64,000 nucleotides of DNA from Pseudomonas sp. S37. GTDB lineage: Bacteria > Pseudomonadota > Gammaproteobacteria > Pseudomonadales > Pseudomonadaceae. The notes beneath the pieces were generated by a model, which was not told the DNA's origin, did no database searches, and worked only from the letters and a program-made list of their open reading frames with translations. Location of the stretch: the NCBI RefSeq assembly GCF_016658545.1, contig NZ_JACVZC010000001.1, positions 152,329 through 216,328 of the forward strand. The letters are read 5' to 3'. The translations under genes were made by a program, and so were the position numbers. This document shows positions 49,262-58,092 of this stretch, in pieces (position 1 is the stretch's first letter; every line of letters begins with the position of its first letter).

Positions 49262-50245
49262 ATGCCTGCAACCGAGCCTGTTTCCCCCGCTGTACGGCAG
49301 CAGGCCATCGCCTGGTACTCGTTGACCCAGTCCGGCGATATCAGCGCCGAGCAACTGCGTGAACTTGAGCGCTGGCGGCAGGCCGACAGCGAGCACGAGC
49401 GTGCCTGGCAGCGCATGGCGGGTTTGCCGGCGTTGCTCCATGGCAGCGCGGATATGTTGCGAAACCCCGTGGCCCGCTCGGCACTGCAGCACGCCCGCTA
49501 TGTCAGTGGCGACCGCCGTACGCTGTTGAAAATGCTGATGGGCGCCAGCCTGCTGGGTGCCCTTGGTTGGCAGACCAGGGACAGCCAGTGGCTGCAGGGC
49601 GAGCTGGCCGACCTCAGTACCGCTACAGGCGAGCGCCGCCGGCAGGTGCTGGCTGACGGCACCCAACTGTGGCTGAACACCGCCACGGCAGTGGACATCG
49701 ACTTCAACGCCAGCGCACGGCGCATCCTGTTGCGCCATGGCGAGATCAACGTGGTGACTGGCCACGACCCCCTCGGCCGGCCGCTGCAGGTGCAGACCAC
49801 GGATGCCGTGATGCGCCCGCTTGGCACCCGCTTCACCGTACGTTGCGGCGACGATTGCCAGGGCACGCTACTGTCGGTCAGCAGTGGGCGCGTGGCAGCC
49901 TTGCTGCGACAAGGCCAAGGTCAGCAAATTATCGAAAGCGGCCAGCGTGCGAGGCTGGAGGGCGAAGGCATTCACCTCAGCCCGCTGGCGGCGCAGGACG
50001 ATGCCTGGGTCGATGGCCTGGTGATTGCCCAGGCCACCCGCCTGGGCGATCTGGTCAGCCAGCTTGCCCGCTATCGCCCCGGTATCCTGCGCTGCGACCC
50101 GCGTGTGGCCGGGCTGCGAGTGACCGGTTCCTACCCGCTGGATGACAACGAACGCATCCTCGCCTTGCTGGAAAGCAGCCTGCCGGTGAGCATCCAGCGG
50201 CGCACGCGCTATTGGGTGACGCTGGTACCGAAAGGTGACGCCTGA
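49262..50245 (+). CDS. FecR-like anti-sigma factor (cassette 2)
   Basis: 327 aa from the ATG at 49262; an in-frame ATG at 49238 overlaps the sigma gene and is the alternative. The N-terminal sigma-binding part (VRQQAIAWYSLTQSGDISAE, HERAWQRMAGL) leads to a short hydrophobic segment (LLKMLMGASLLGALGW, about residues 88-103), the FecR domain and an STN-like tail (LRVTGSYPLDDNERILALLE). It relays the receptor's signal through the inner membrane. The order sigma, FecR, receptor mirrors cassette 1. Confidence 0.88.
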   Translation: MPATEPVSPAVRQQAIAWYSLTQSGDISAEQLRELERWRQADSEHERAWQRMAGLPALLHGSADMLRNPVARSALQHARYVSGDRRTLLKMLMGASLLGALGWQTRDSQWLQGELADLSTATGERRRQVLADGTQLWLNTATAVDIDFNASARRILLRHGEINVVTGHDPLGRPLQVQTTDAVMRPLGTRFTVRCGDDCQGTLLSVSSGRVAALLRQGQGQQIIESGQRARLEGEGIHLSPLAAQDDAWVDGLVIAQATRLGDLVSQLARYRPGILRCDPRVAGLRVTGSYPLDDNERILALLESSLPVSIQRRTRYWVTLVPKGDA

Positions 50246-50344
50246 AAATTATTTTCACGCTCAGCGCAGTTTTTTCGTTCTCGATTGGCTTCAGGGCATA
50301 CCCCGCCCACAACGCGGCTCCCTTGACCCTTCCGGACGATCCAC

Positions 50345-52774
50345 ATGACGTATCGCATTACCCCGCTGGCCCGCGCCATTCACCTGGCTTTCGCCACCGG
50401 CCTGGCACTGGGCAGCCTGGCCGTTGCCAGCGCCGTGCAGGCGCAGCCGGCAGCCAACAGCATCCTGCGCTTCGATATCGCTGCAGCGCCACTTGACCAG
50501 GCGCTCAGCCAGTTCGGCCGCCAGGCCGGCATCCCGTTGTCGATCGACGCCAGCCTTACGGCGGGCAAGACCAGCCCGGGGGTGGAGGGCAGTTTCAGCG
50601 TCGAGCAGGGCCTTGCCCGGTTGCTGGCGGGTACCGGCCTGAGCGCGTTCAGGACCGACAGCGGCAACTACCTGTTGGCCCCGGCCGTAGAGCCGAGCGG
50701 GGCGCTGGAGCTCGGGGCCACGTCGATCAACTCGCGGCTGCTGGGTGAAACCACCGAAGGCACCGGGTCGTACACCACCGGTTCCACCAGCACCGCCACC
50801 AAGATGAACCTGTCGATTCGCGAAACCCCGCAATCGATCAGCGTGGTCACCCGTCAGCGCATGGATGACCAGCAACTCAACAGCGTGACCCAGGTGCTGA
50901 ACCAGACGCCCGGCATCACCATGTCCCAGGACGGCGGCCTGCGTTACAACATCTACTCCCGTGGCAGTGCCATCAATACCTATCAGCTGGACGGGGTGAC
51001 CACCACCCAGGAAAACCAGACCCGCAACATGCCCAGTACCCTGCTGGACATGACCTTGTATGACCGGGTCGAGGTGGTGCGCGGAGCCACCGGCCTGATG
51101 ACCGGTGCAGGTGAGCCCGGAGGTGTGGTGAACCTGATCCGCAAGCGCCCGACCCGCGCGTTCCAGTCACATGCCCAGGCGACCGTCGGTGCCTGGGATT
51201 ATTACCGTGGCGAAGCCGATGTCTCCGGGCCATTGACCGAGGGTGGCGACCTGCGTGGCCGGTTGGTAGCGGCCAAGCAGAAGAACGGCAGCTTTCGCGA
51301 CTGGTACAAGGAAGAAAAAGACATCCTCTACGGCGTACTCGAGGCCGACCTGAACGAGGACACGCTCCTGCGCTTCGGGGTGGACTACCAGAAGTTCAAG
51401 GGGACCGGCTCCCCAGGTGTACCGCTGATCTACAGCAATGGCCAGCAGACCCACTTTTCCCGTTCCACCAGTTCCGGTGCCCGATGGATGTACGATGAAC
51501 TGGAAACCACCAATTACTTCATGGCTGCCGAGCATCGTTTTGCCAACGACTGGCAACTGAAGCTGGCCGCCAACTACATGACTTCCGACCGGGACAACTA
51601 CAACGGCTCGTACCAGACCTCGACAGGGCGCTCGTGGATCAACGAGGCGACTGGCGAGGCCCGCATGCTGCGTTATAACGCCGAGGCAGACCAGACCCAG
51701 CGTGGCATCGACGCCACCTTGCAGGGGCCGTTTTCGTTGTTCGGGCGCACCCACGAGTTCATCACCGGCTTCAACTACCAGGATTACAGGAACGACCACA
51801 CCGGTTATGACGTGGGCATCAGCTTTGTCAATTTCAATGACTGGGACAACTACCTGCCGCGCCCTGGCGACACGGGGGCAGTGGGGGAGATCCTGGATAT
51901 CAAGAGCAGCCAGCGCGGCACTTATGCGGCATTCAGGTTCAATGTGCTGGATGATTTGAATGTCATCGTCGGCGCGCGTAGCTCGGACTACGATTACGAC
52001 TATTACTACTGGTCGGGCGAACCGCAGACAACCAAAATGCATGAACGGGGAGAGGTAACACCCTACGCGGGTATTACTTACGACCTGACGCCTGAGCAGT
52101 CGTTGTATGTCAGCTACAGCGATATCTTCAAGCCGCAATCCAGTCGCGATATCAACGGCTCGTTCATCGGTCCGGTGGTGGGTAGCAACTACGAGGTGGG
52201 CTGGAAGGGGGAGTTCTACGGCGGCCGACTGAATGCCAGCACGGCGCTGTTCCTGGTCAAACGGGATAATCTGGCGGTGGCGGACGGTATTAAAACCGTC
52301 AATGGTACGGTAGGTGAGCAGGCCTTCAAGGCCGCCCAGGGTACCGAAACCAAGGGTATCGACATGGAGCTGTCCGGTGAGGTGCTACCGGGCTGGCAAG
52401 TCATGGCGGGTTACAGCCATGCCCGCACCGAAGACGCCGACGGTGTGCGCCAGCTGACGCAACTGGCGATGGATACGTTCCGCTTCTGGAACACCTACCG
52501 GCTGCAGGGTGACTGGAACAAGCTGACCGTGGGTGGTGGGGTGTCGTGGAACTCGGGCACTTCGCTGTATTACTCCACCCTGAAGGCCCGGGCTACGCAG
52601 GACGACTATACGGTGGCCAGCCTGATGGCGCGTTATCAGGTAACGGAGCATCTGGCGGCTACGCTGAACGTGAACAACCTGTTTGACGAGAAGTACTATT
52701 CGGGGATCGGTGGTAGCGTCGGGCACTATGGCGACCCGCGTAATGCCAGCCTGAACCTGCGTTACGACTTCTAG
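50345..52774 (+). CDS. TonB-dependent siderophore receptor with STN domain (cassette 2)
   Basis: 809 aa. A signal peptide (cut near VQA-QPAANS) is followed by an STN domain (about residues 37-118), a plug (ETPQSISVVTRQRMDDQQLN, then DRVEVVRGATGLMTGAGEPG) and a barrel ending NLRYDF. It shares long identical stretches with the receptor at 44,584, so the two cassettes are paralogous. It imports a ferric siderophore and signals to its sigma factor. The substrate is not known. A REP hairpin follows directly and separates it from a convergent ABC gene. Confidence 0.9.
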   Translation: MTYRITPLARAIHLAFATGLALGSLAVASAVQAQPAANSILRFDIAAAPLDQALSQFGRQAGIPLSIDASLTAGKTSPGVEGSFSVEQGLARLLAGTGLSAFRTDSGNYLLAPAVEPSGALELGATSINSRLLGETTEGTGSYTTGSTSTATKMNLSIRETPQSISVVTRQRMDDQQLNSVTQVLNQTPGITMSQDGGLRYNIYSRGSAINTYQLDGVTTTQENQTRNMPSTLLDMTLYDRVEVVRGATGLMTGAGEPGGVVNLIRKRPTRAFQSHAQATVGAWDYYRGEADVSGPLTEGGDLRGRLVAAKQKNGSFRDWYKEEKDILYGVLEADLNEDTLLRFGVDYQKFKGTGSPGVPLIYSNGQQTHFSRSTSSGARWMYDELETTNYFMAAEHRFANDWQLKLAANYMTSDRDNYNGSYQTSTGRSWINEATGEARMLRYNAEADQTQRGIDATLQGPFSLFGRTHEFITGFNYQDYRNDHTGYDVGISFVNFNDWDNYLPRPGDTGAVGEILDIKSSQRGTYAAFRFNVLDDLNVIVGARSSDYDYDYYYWSGEPQTTKMHERGEVTPYAGITYDLTPEQSLYVSYSDIFKPQSSRDINGSFIGPVVGSNYEVGWKGEFYGGRLNASTALFLVKRDNLAVADGIKTVNGTVGEQAFKAAQGTETKGIDMELSGEVLPGWQVMAGYSHARTEDADGVRQLTQLAMDTFRFWNTYRLQGDWNKLTVGGGVSWNSGTSLYYSTLKARATQDDYTVASLMARYQVTEHLAATLNVNNLFDEKYYSGIGGSVGHYGDPRNASLNLRYDF

Positions 52775-52782
52775 AACGGCCG

Positions 52783-52858
52783 CCTGTAGGAGCGGGTTTA
52801 CCCGCGAATGCGTCGACACATTCAACAACGCATTCGCGGGTAAACCCGCTCCTACAGG
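52783..52858. terminator. REP hairpin between convergent genes
   Basis: Perfect 30-base inverted arms (52783-52812 and 52829-52858) surround a 16-base loop. The core, TAGGAGCGGGTTTACCCGCGAA, is split across the first arm and follows the Pseudomonas REP pattern. It lies between a plus-strand receptor gene and a minus-strand ABC gene and probably stops transcription from both sides. Confidence 0.75.
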
Positions 52859-52889
52859 GTACGCGCAGCGCCTACGAGCCTGGCAATGT

Positions 52890-53675
52890 TCAGTGGCCCA
52901 CCAACTCCCCCAGCAAACGCTGCTTGTATCCCTGCAACACCAAGCTATCGCGCTGGCGCGGGTGCGGCAGGTCAATCCGCAGGTCCTCGCGAATCCGCCC
53001 CGGGTGCGCATCCATCACGATCACCCGGTCACCCAGGTACAGCGCTTCTTCGATGTCATGGGTCACCATGATCACCGTGCAGCGCTCCTGCACCCAGATG
53101 CGCTGCAACTCCTGCTGCAGGCGCACCCGGGTCAGGGCATCCAGCGCCCCCAGCGGTTCGTCCAGCAACAGCACCTTGGGCTTGTTCACCAGCGCCCGGG
53201 CAATCGCCGCGCGCTGGGCCATGCCGCCGGACAACTGGTGCGGGTAGGCCTGCTCGTAGCCGCTCAGGCCCACCAGTGCGATGTGTTCGGCCACCAGGCG
53301 GTGCTTTTCGGCGGCCGGTAGCGCATGGTTCTTCAAGGCCAGGGCAATGTTCTGCTGCAAGGTCATCCACGGGAACAGGCGGTGGTCCTGGAACACGATA
53401 CCGCGCTCCAGGCCCGGGCCGCGCACGGCGTGCTGGTCCAGCAGGATCTGCCCCTGGTAGTCCTGGTCGAGGCCGACAATCAGGCGCAGCAAGGTCGACT
53501 TGCCGCAGCCGCTGGCGCCGAGAATGCTGACGAACTCGCCGGGGCGGATGTCCAGGTCGATGCCTTCGAGCACTGGCACCGGCTTGCCTTTAAGCGGGTA
53601 GGCCTTGCTCAGGCCGCGAATGGTCAGGGCGCCAGTGCTGGCGCTGGTGGGTAAGGCATGGGCGATGGCGTTCAT
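52890..53675 (-). CDS. ABC transporter ATP-binding protein (SsuB/TauB type)
   Basis: 261 aa from the ATG at 53675, with AAAGG 7 bases upstream; the frame upstream overlaps the permease gene and is not used. Walker A is GASGCGKST (residues 53-61), the signature LSGGMAQRAAIARAL, Walker B VLLLDEPLGALD and the switch His in VTHDIEE. It powers uptake of sulfonate-, taurine- or nitrate-type substrates with the two permeases upstream. The flavin monooxygenase and DszB-like genes of the same strand favour an organosulfur compound. Last gene of the run. Confidence 0.88.
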   Translation of the reverse strand: MNAIAHALPTSASTGALTIRGLSKAYPLKGKPVPVLEGIDLDIRPGEFVSILGASGCGKSTLLRLIVGLDQDYQGQILLDQHAVRGPGLERGIVFQDHRLFPWMTLQQNIALALKNHALPAAEKHRLVAEHIALVGLSGYEQAYPHQLSGGMAQRAAIARALVNKPKVLLLDEPLGALDALTRVRLQQELQRIWVQERCTVIMVTHDIEEALYLGDRVIVMDAHPGRIREDLRIDLPHPRQRDSLVLQGYKQRLLGELVGH

Positions 53676-53686
53676 GGTCGGGCCTT

Positions 53687-54445
53687 TCAACGGGTAGGGC
53701 GCCAGCGCAGCAGGCGGCGGGTAAGCAGGGAGCACAGCCAGGACATCAGGTAGCCACACAGGCCGATGCACAGCACGCAGACGACGATGATTTCCATGCG
53801 TGCGGCGGCTTCGGCGTTCATCATCAGGCTGCCAAGGCCGGCCCCGGCGGACAGGAACAGCTCACTGCCCACCGACGTCACCCAGGCGAAGGCCAGGGCC
53901 TGCAACACCCCGGCGGCAATACCCGGCAGGGCGGCGGGCAGCAGGATCAGCCACAGTTGCTGCCAGCGGCTGAGCATCAGCACCTGTGCGGCTTCACGGT
54001 GCTGGCCGGCAACCTGGCGCAGGCTTTCGAAAGTGTTCAGCACCATCGGGTACAACGCCGCCAGGCTGACGATCAGCAGCTTGGCGCCTTCGCCGTTGCC
54101 CAGCCACAAGGCAATCAGCGGGATCCAGCCCAGCATCGGCACCTGGCGCAGGGCGTGGAACAGTGGTGCGATCAACCGGTTGGCCGGTGTGCACAGGGCC
54201 ATCAGCGCCCCCAGGCCAATGCCGCCGACAATGCCGATGGCCAGGCCGCTGCAGGTGCGCAGCAGGCTCGCCCACAGGTTGACCAGCAGTTCACCGCTGG
54301 CCAGCAGTTCGGCCAGTGCCGTGCCCACCTGCGCCAGCGGCACAAAGGCGTAGGCGCCGGCCGCGCTCTGGCGCGAGGCATATTCCCAGGCACCGAGCAG
54401 CAACAGCGGCAACACCAGGCCACGTAAAGCGTGCAGTTTCATCAC
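53687..54445 (-). CDS. ABC transporter permease (SsuC/TauC type), second
   Basis: 252 aa with about six membrane helices. The EAA loop that docks to the ATPase is seen at about residues 146-175 (EAAQVLMLSRWQQLWLILLP). It starts 8 bases before the end of the other permease gene's downstream gap (7 bases between genes) and 11 bases before the ATPase gene. The two permeases are homologous and probably form a heterodimer. Confidence 0.88.
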   Translation of the reverse strand: MMKLHALRGLVLPLLLLGAWEYASRQSAAGAYAFVPLAQVGTALAELLASGELLVNLWASLLRTCSGLAIGIVGGIGLGALMALCTPANRLIAPLFHALRQVPMLGWIPLIALWLGNGEGAKLLIVSLAALYPMVLNTFESLRQVAGQHREAAQVLMLSRWQQLWLILLPAALPGIAAGVLQALAFAWVTSVGSELFLSAGAGLGSLMMNAEAAARMEIIVVCVLCIGLCGYLMSWLCSLLTRRLLRWRPTR

Positions 54446-54452
54446 AACCTCC

Positions 54453-55205
54453 TTAGCGGCTTTGCCAGGCCGACAGGCGCCGCTCCACGCGGCGCAGGGT
54501 AAAATCCAGGGTGAAGCCGATCAGCCCGGTCAGCACCACGCCGACCATCACCACATCGATGCGCAGCATCTGCCGGCCCATCTCGATCATTTGCCCCAGG
54601 CCGCTGTCGGCGGCCAGCAGCTCGCAGGCCACCAGCACCACCCAGGCACGGGTCAGCGCCACGCGTATCCCGGTGACAATTGCCGGCACTGCAGCCGGCA
54701 GGGCGATCCGGCCCACCAGCGTCGGCCAGCGCAGGCGGTACACCGCCGCCACTTCGAAATGGCTGCGCGGGATGGCGCGGATGCCTTCACAGGTGGCCAG
54801 CGCCACCGGAAAGAACGCGGTCTTGGCGACGATCACCACTTTGAAGGTTTCGTCGACGCCGAACAGCAGCACGAACATCGGGATCAGGGCGATGCTCGGC
54901 ACCTGGCGCAGTGTATGGAACAGTGGTGCGCAGTAGGCCTCCACGGTCTTCGACAATGCCAGCGTCGCGCCAAAGCCAAGGCCGGCCAGCGCGCCGCCGG
55001 TAAAGCCCAGGGCCAGCCGCGACAGGCTGCCGATCAGGTGCTCCTGCAGTTCGCCGCTGGCCAGCAGCTCAGTGAGGCTGAGCCACACCTCTTGCGGCGG
55101 CACCAGCAGGTTGGTCGGGAACAGCCCGGCGTTGGCGATCACGGCCCAGAGGGTGAGCAGGGCCAGCGGGGAGATGAACCAGGATAGGGGGGAGAGCACG
55201 CGCAT
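54453..55205 (-). CDS. ABC transporter permease (SsuC/TauC type), first
   Basis: 250 aa with about six membrane helices. The EAA-type loop is FEVAAVYRLRWPTLVGRIAL (about residues 149-168). It is followed by the second permease and the ATPase. SsuC/TauC transporters usually use one permease as a homodimer, so a heterodimeric pair is less common. No classical periplasmic binding protein with a signal peptide was found next to it. Confidence 0.87.
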   Translation of the reverse strand: MRVLSPLSWFISPLALLTLWAVIANAGLFPTNLLVPPQEVWLSLTELLASGELQEHLIGSLSRLALGFTGGALAGLGFGATLALSKTVEAYCAPLFHTLRQVPSIALIPMFVLLFGVDETFKVVIVAKTAFFPVALATCEGIRAIPRSHFEVAAVYRLRWPTLVGRIALPAAVPAIVTGIRVALTRAWVVLVACELLAADSGLGQMIEMGRQMLRIDVVMVGVVLTGLIGFTLDFTLRRVERRLSAWQSR

Positions 55206-55496
55206 GGCTGGCCTTGGGGGAGCAGAGGGTAAAGGGGTATTGCAAGAGCTGTGCCAGGCGGCGCAGCCCCTGATTTACGGGGTTGGCGGGTTAGGGTGGT
55301 GCTGCAGCAGCAGTGGGGTGCTGCGATGGCAACAGTCAGTCAGCAGCATTGGTGTTGGCTTCTTCGCGGGTGAACCCGCTCCCACAACCCGCTCCCACAG
55401 AACCCGCACAAGTACTGCACCGACCTCCAGACCTGTGCAGTACCTGTGGGAGCGGGTTCACCCGCGAAGAAGCCAGTGCATTTTCAGATCATCAGA
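55206..55496. repeat. REP hairpin pair upstream of the permease genes
   Basis: Perfect 30-base inverted arms lie at 55357-55386 and 55445-55474, with 58 bases between them including another REP-like fragment. They separate the receptor gene from the permease gene on the same strand. Transcription may be reduced here, or a new promoter may follow. No gene is present. Confidence 0.7.
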
Positions 55497-57944
55497 TCAG
55501 AAATCGTAACTCACACTGGTGTAATAGAACGCCCCCTGCGCCCCCTCCGGGCTGGTAATGGAGTACTTCGGCACGCCATACAACTGCGCGCCCTCCAGCT
55601 TGTCCGGGTGGCTGTCGAACAGGTTGATCGCCCCCGCCGACAAGGTCAGGCCCAGGTCGAAGCGGTACGACACGTCCAGGTCGGTCACCCACTGCGGGCT
55701 GAAGGTCTGGTCCAGTGCCGGGTTGGCAGCATTGCGGTTCTGCCACTCGCCATAGCGCCGCTGCGCCACGGTGACGCTCCAGCCGTCATACAGCCAGTTG
55801 GCGCTGAGGGTGAGTTTGTCCTTGGGCGTGCCGTCCTCGATCAGGCCTTGGGTGTTGCGGCCGATGATCTGGCTGCCGGGGATGCCGCCCACGTCGTCCA
55901 GCCCGGTGATGCGGGTGTTGTTGCGCGCGTAACCGCCGTTGAAGTCCAGCCGTCCCCAGCGGCCCACATCCAGTTGGTAGTGGCCGGCCAGTTCGAAGCC
56001 GTCGGTGCGCGTATCGGCGATGTTGGTGTAGAACGCCGCGCTCTGGATGTTGGCGTAGGGCGTGCCGGCGAAGATCGGGCCCACCACCGCAGCCGGCAAC
56101 TGGTCGGACAGGGTGATGCGGTTGTCGATGTCGATGCGGTAGGCGTCGAGGGTGACCGAGGCATTGGGCAGCGGCCGCCACACCAGGCCCACGGAGAAGT
56201 TGGTCGACTCTTCAGGCTTCAGTGCCTTGCCGCCCAGTAACGCGGCTTCCGGGCTGTCGGCGCGCAGCGTACGTTGTTGCACTTCGACCCAGTTGCCGCT
56301 GCCCGGCGGCTGCTCCACCACTTGCACGCTGAACGACGACAACCCGCTCTGCACCAGCGACGGTGCGCGGTAGCCGGTGCTGGCACTGGCCCGTGCGGCA
56401 ATTTCGGGGGTGAAGTCGTAGCGCACAGACAGCTTGCCGTTGGTGGTGTCGCCAAAGTCCGAGTAATGCTCGCTGCGCACCGCCACGCCCGCCTGGAATT
56501 GCTCGGTAAGCTGGGCTTCGACGTCGAAGTAGGCGCCGATCACCCGGCGATCCAGCGACACGGCATCGACCTGGGTGATGCCTGAGTAGTAACCCGGAAT
56601 GCGCCGGCCAGTGATGGGGTCGAGGGTGTTGAACAGCGGCCCGTTGGACCAGCCGGCGGCGTCGCCTGCGCTGAGGTCGTAGTTTTCCTGGCGCCAGGCC
56701 AGCCCGGCAGACACGGTCAATGGTTTGTACAGCCAGTCGTTGGCGAAGTCGCGGGTCCAGTCCAGGGTCAGGTTGGTCTGGTCGGCTTCGCGGCGGCCGG
56801 TGTAGATGGTCGACGGGCTAGCCGTGCCCCAGCTGGGGTTGATGGCATCGCGGTCGGTGGAGTCGACGCGGTTGTTGCCGTAGTTCAGCGCCAGGTCGAA
56901 CTTGCCCAGCGTCTGGTCCTCGAAGCGCAGGCCACCGGTGACGGCAAAGTCTTCCAGGCCGTAGCGGGTGACTGGCAGGCGGCCGTCCGGGTAGCGTGCC
57001 AGGGCCACGCTGCCGTAGTTGCTGCGCAGTGTGGTGGGCGGGTCGAAGAAGTTCTCGGCGTCGGTATTCTTGTGCGCGTAGGTGGCGAAACCGTAGGCGC
57101 TCAGGCCTTCGCCCAGGCCCATTTCGGCATTGGCGGTGAAGTTGTACTGGTCCGAGACATTGCCCGAGCCCCAGCGCCAGTTGCGGTAACGGTTGTTCTG
57201 CTCGCGCGGGGTGTCGATGCTGGTGGAGCCTGGGTAGAACAGGCGGTTATCGTCGCGGGTATCGCTGGCCGGGTCCTGGCTGCCGGCGTCGAAGGCCAGG
57301 GTCAGAAAGCCGTCGTTGGGCAGGGCAAAGCCCTTCCAGCCGCTGAGCTTGCGTTGCAGGCCATCGCCTTTCTTGTAGCCGCCGAAACGGTAGCCGGCAT
57401 TGCCGCCTTCGTCGCGTTCCTTGAGCACGATGTTGATCACCCCGGCGATCGCGTCCGACCCGTACTGGGCGGCGGCGCCGTCGCGCAGGATTTCCACCCG
57501 TTCAATGGCTGATAACGGGATCAGACTAAGGTCCACTGCCGCCGCGCCACGGGCGTTGACCAGGCCCTGGCGGGTAACGTTGGCGCTGGTGTGGCGGCGC
57601 TTGCCGTTGACCAGCACCAGCACCTGGTCGGAGGCCAGGCCGCGCAGCGAGGCGCCTTGGGCGATGGAGCCGGCAAAGGCGCCTTGTGGCGATTGCGGGA
57701 AGCTGAACGAAGGTGACAGCGCCGTGAGCGCCGCGGACAGGTCGCTGGCGCCGGTTTCCTGCAGTTTCTCGCCGCTCAGTACGTCGACCGGCGCGGCACT
57801 TTGCAGGGCGGTGACGTCGCTGCGGTGGGTGCCGACCACGACCACGGTGTCGAGGCGGTCGTTGCTTTCGGCGGCGAAGGTGGGCACGGCGAGGCCGGCG
57901 ATGGCCAGGGCGATGGCGCTGGCCAAGGGGGTGTGGTGGGGCAT
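55497..57944 (-). CDS. TonB-dependent receptor (second of the organosulfur region)
   Basis: 815 aa. AAGGA precedes the ATG at 57944. A signal peptide (cut near PTFA-AESND) is followed by the TonB box region DTVVVVG, the plug (VLSGEKLQETGASDLSAALT, then VERVEILRDGAAAQYGSDAI written with ERVEILRDGAAAQYG seen) and a barrel with the C-terminal Phe (YTSVSYDF). There is no STN domain, so it does not signal to a sigma factor. By context it imports an organosulfur compound or its ester rather than iron. The substrate cannot be read from sequence. Confidence 0.85.
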   Translation of the reverse strand: MPHHTPLASAIALAIAGLAVPTFAAESNDRLDTVVVVGTHRSDVTALQSAAPVDVLSGEKLQETGASDLSAALTALSPSFSFPQSPQGAFAGSIAQGASLRGLASDQVLVLVNGKRRHTSANVTRQGLVNARGAAAVDLSLIPLSAIERVEILRDGAAAQYGSDAIAGVINIVLKERDEGGNAGYRFGGYKKGDGLQRKLSGWKGFALPNDGFLTLAFDAGSQDPASDTRDDNRLFYPGSTSIDTPREQNNRYRNWRWGSGNVSDQYNFTANAEMGLGEGLSAYGFATYAHKNTDAENFFDPPTTLRSNYGSVALARYPDGRLPVTRYGLEDFAVTGGLRFEDQTLGKFDLALNYGNNRVDSTDRDAINPSWGTASPSTIYTGRREADQTNLTLDWTRDFANDWLYKPLTVSAGLAWRQENYDLSAGDAAGWSNGPLFNTLDPITGRRIPGYYSGITQVDAVSLDRRVIGAYFDVEAQLTEQFQAGVAVRSEHYSDFGDTTNGKLSVRYDFTPEIAARASASTGYRAPSLVQSGLSSFSVQVVEQPPGSGNWVEVQQRTLRADSPEAALLGGKALKPEESTNFSVGLVWRPLPNASVTLDAYRIDIDNRITLSDQLPAAVVGPIFAGTPYANIQSAAFYTNIADTRTDGFELAGHYQLDVGRWGRLDFNGGYARNNTRITGLDDVGGIPGSQIIGRNTQGLIEDGTPKDKLTLSANWLYDGWSVTVAQRRYGEWQNRNAANPALDQTFSPQWVTDLDVSYRFDLGLTLSAGAINLFDSHPDKLEGAQLYGVPKYSITSPEGAQGAFYYTSVSYDF

Positions 57945-58092
57945 GGGGTAATCCTTGTAGACGGCGTGGGGCCTTTGGGGCTGCTGTGCAGCCCATCGCG
58001 ACGCAAGGCCGCTCCTACACAGGAAACGCGCCCTCCTGTAGGAGCGGCCTTGCGTCGCGATGGGCCGCGCAGCGGCCCCAATGGCTTGACGA
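57945..58092. repeat. REP hairpin between two receptor genes
   Basis: Perfect 29-base inverted arms lie at 57991-58019 and 58037-58065 with a 17-base loop, of the REP class with core TAGGAGCGGCCTTGCGTCGC. It could cut expression of the downstream receptor gene relative to the upstream one. Confidence 0.75.
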
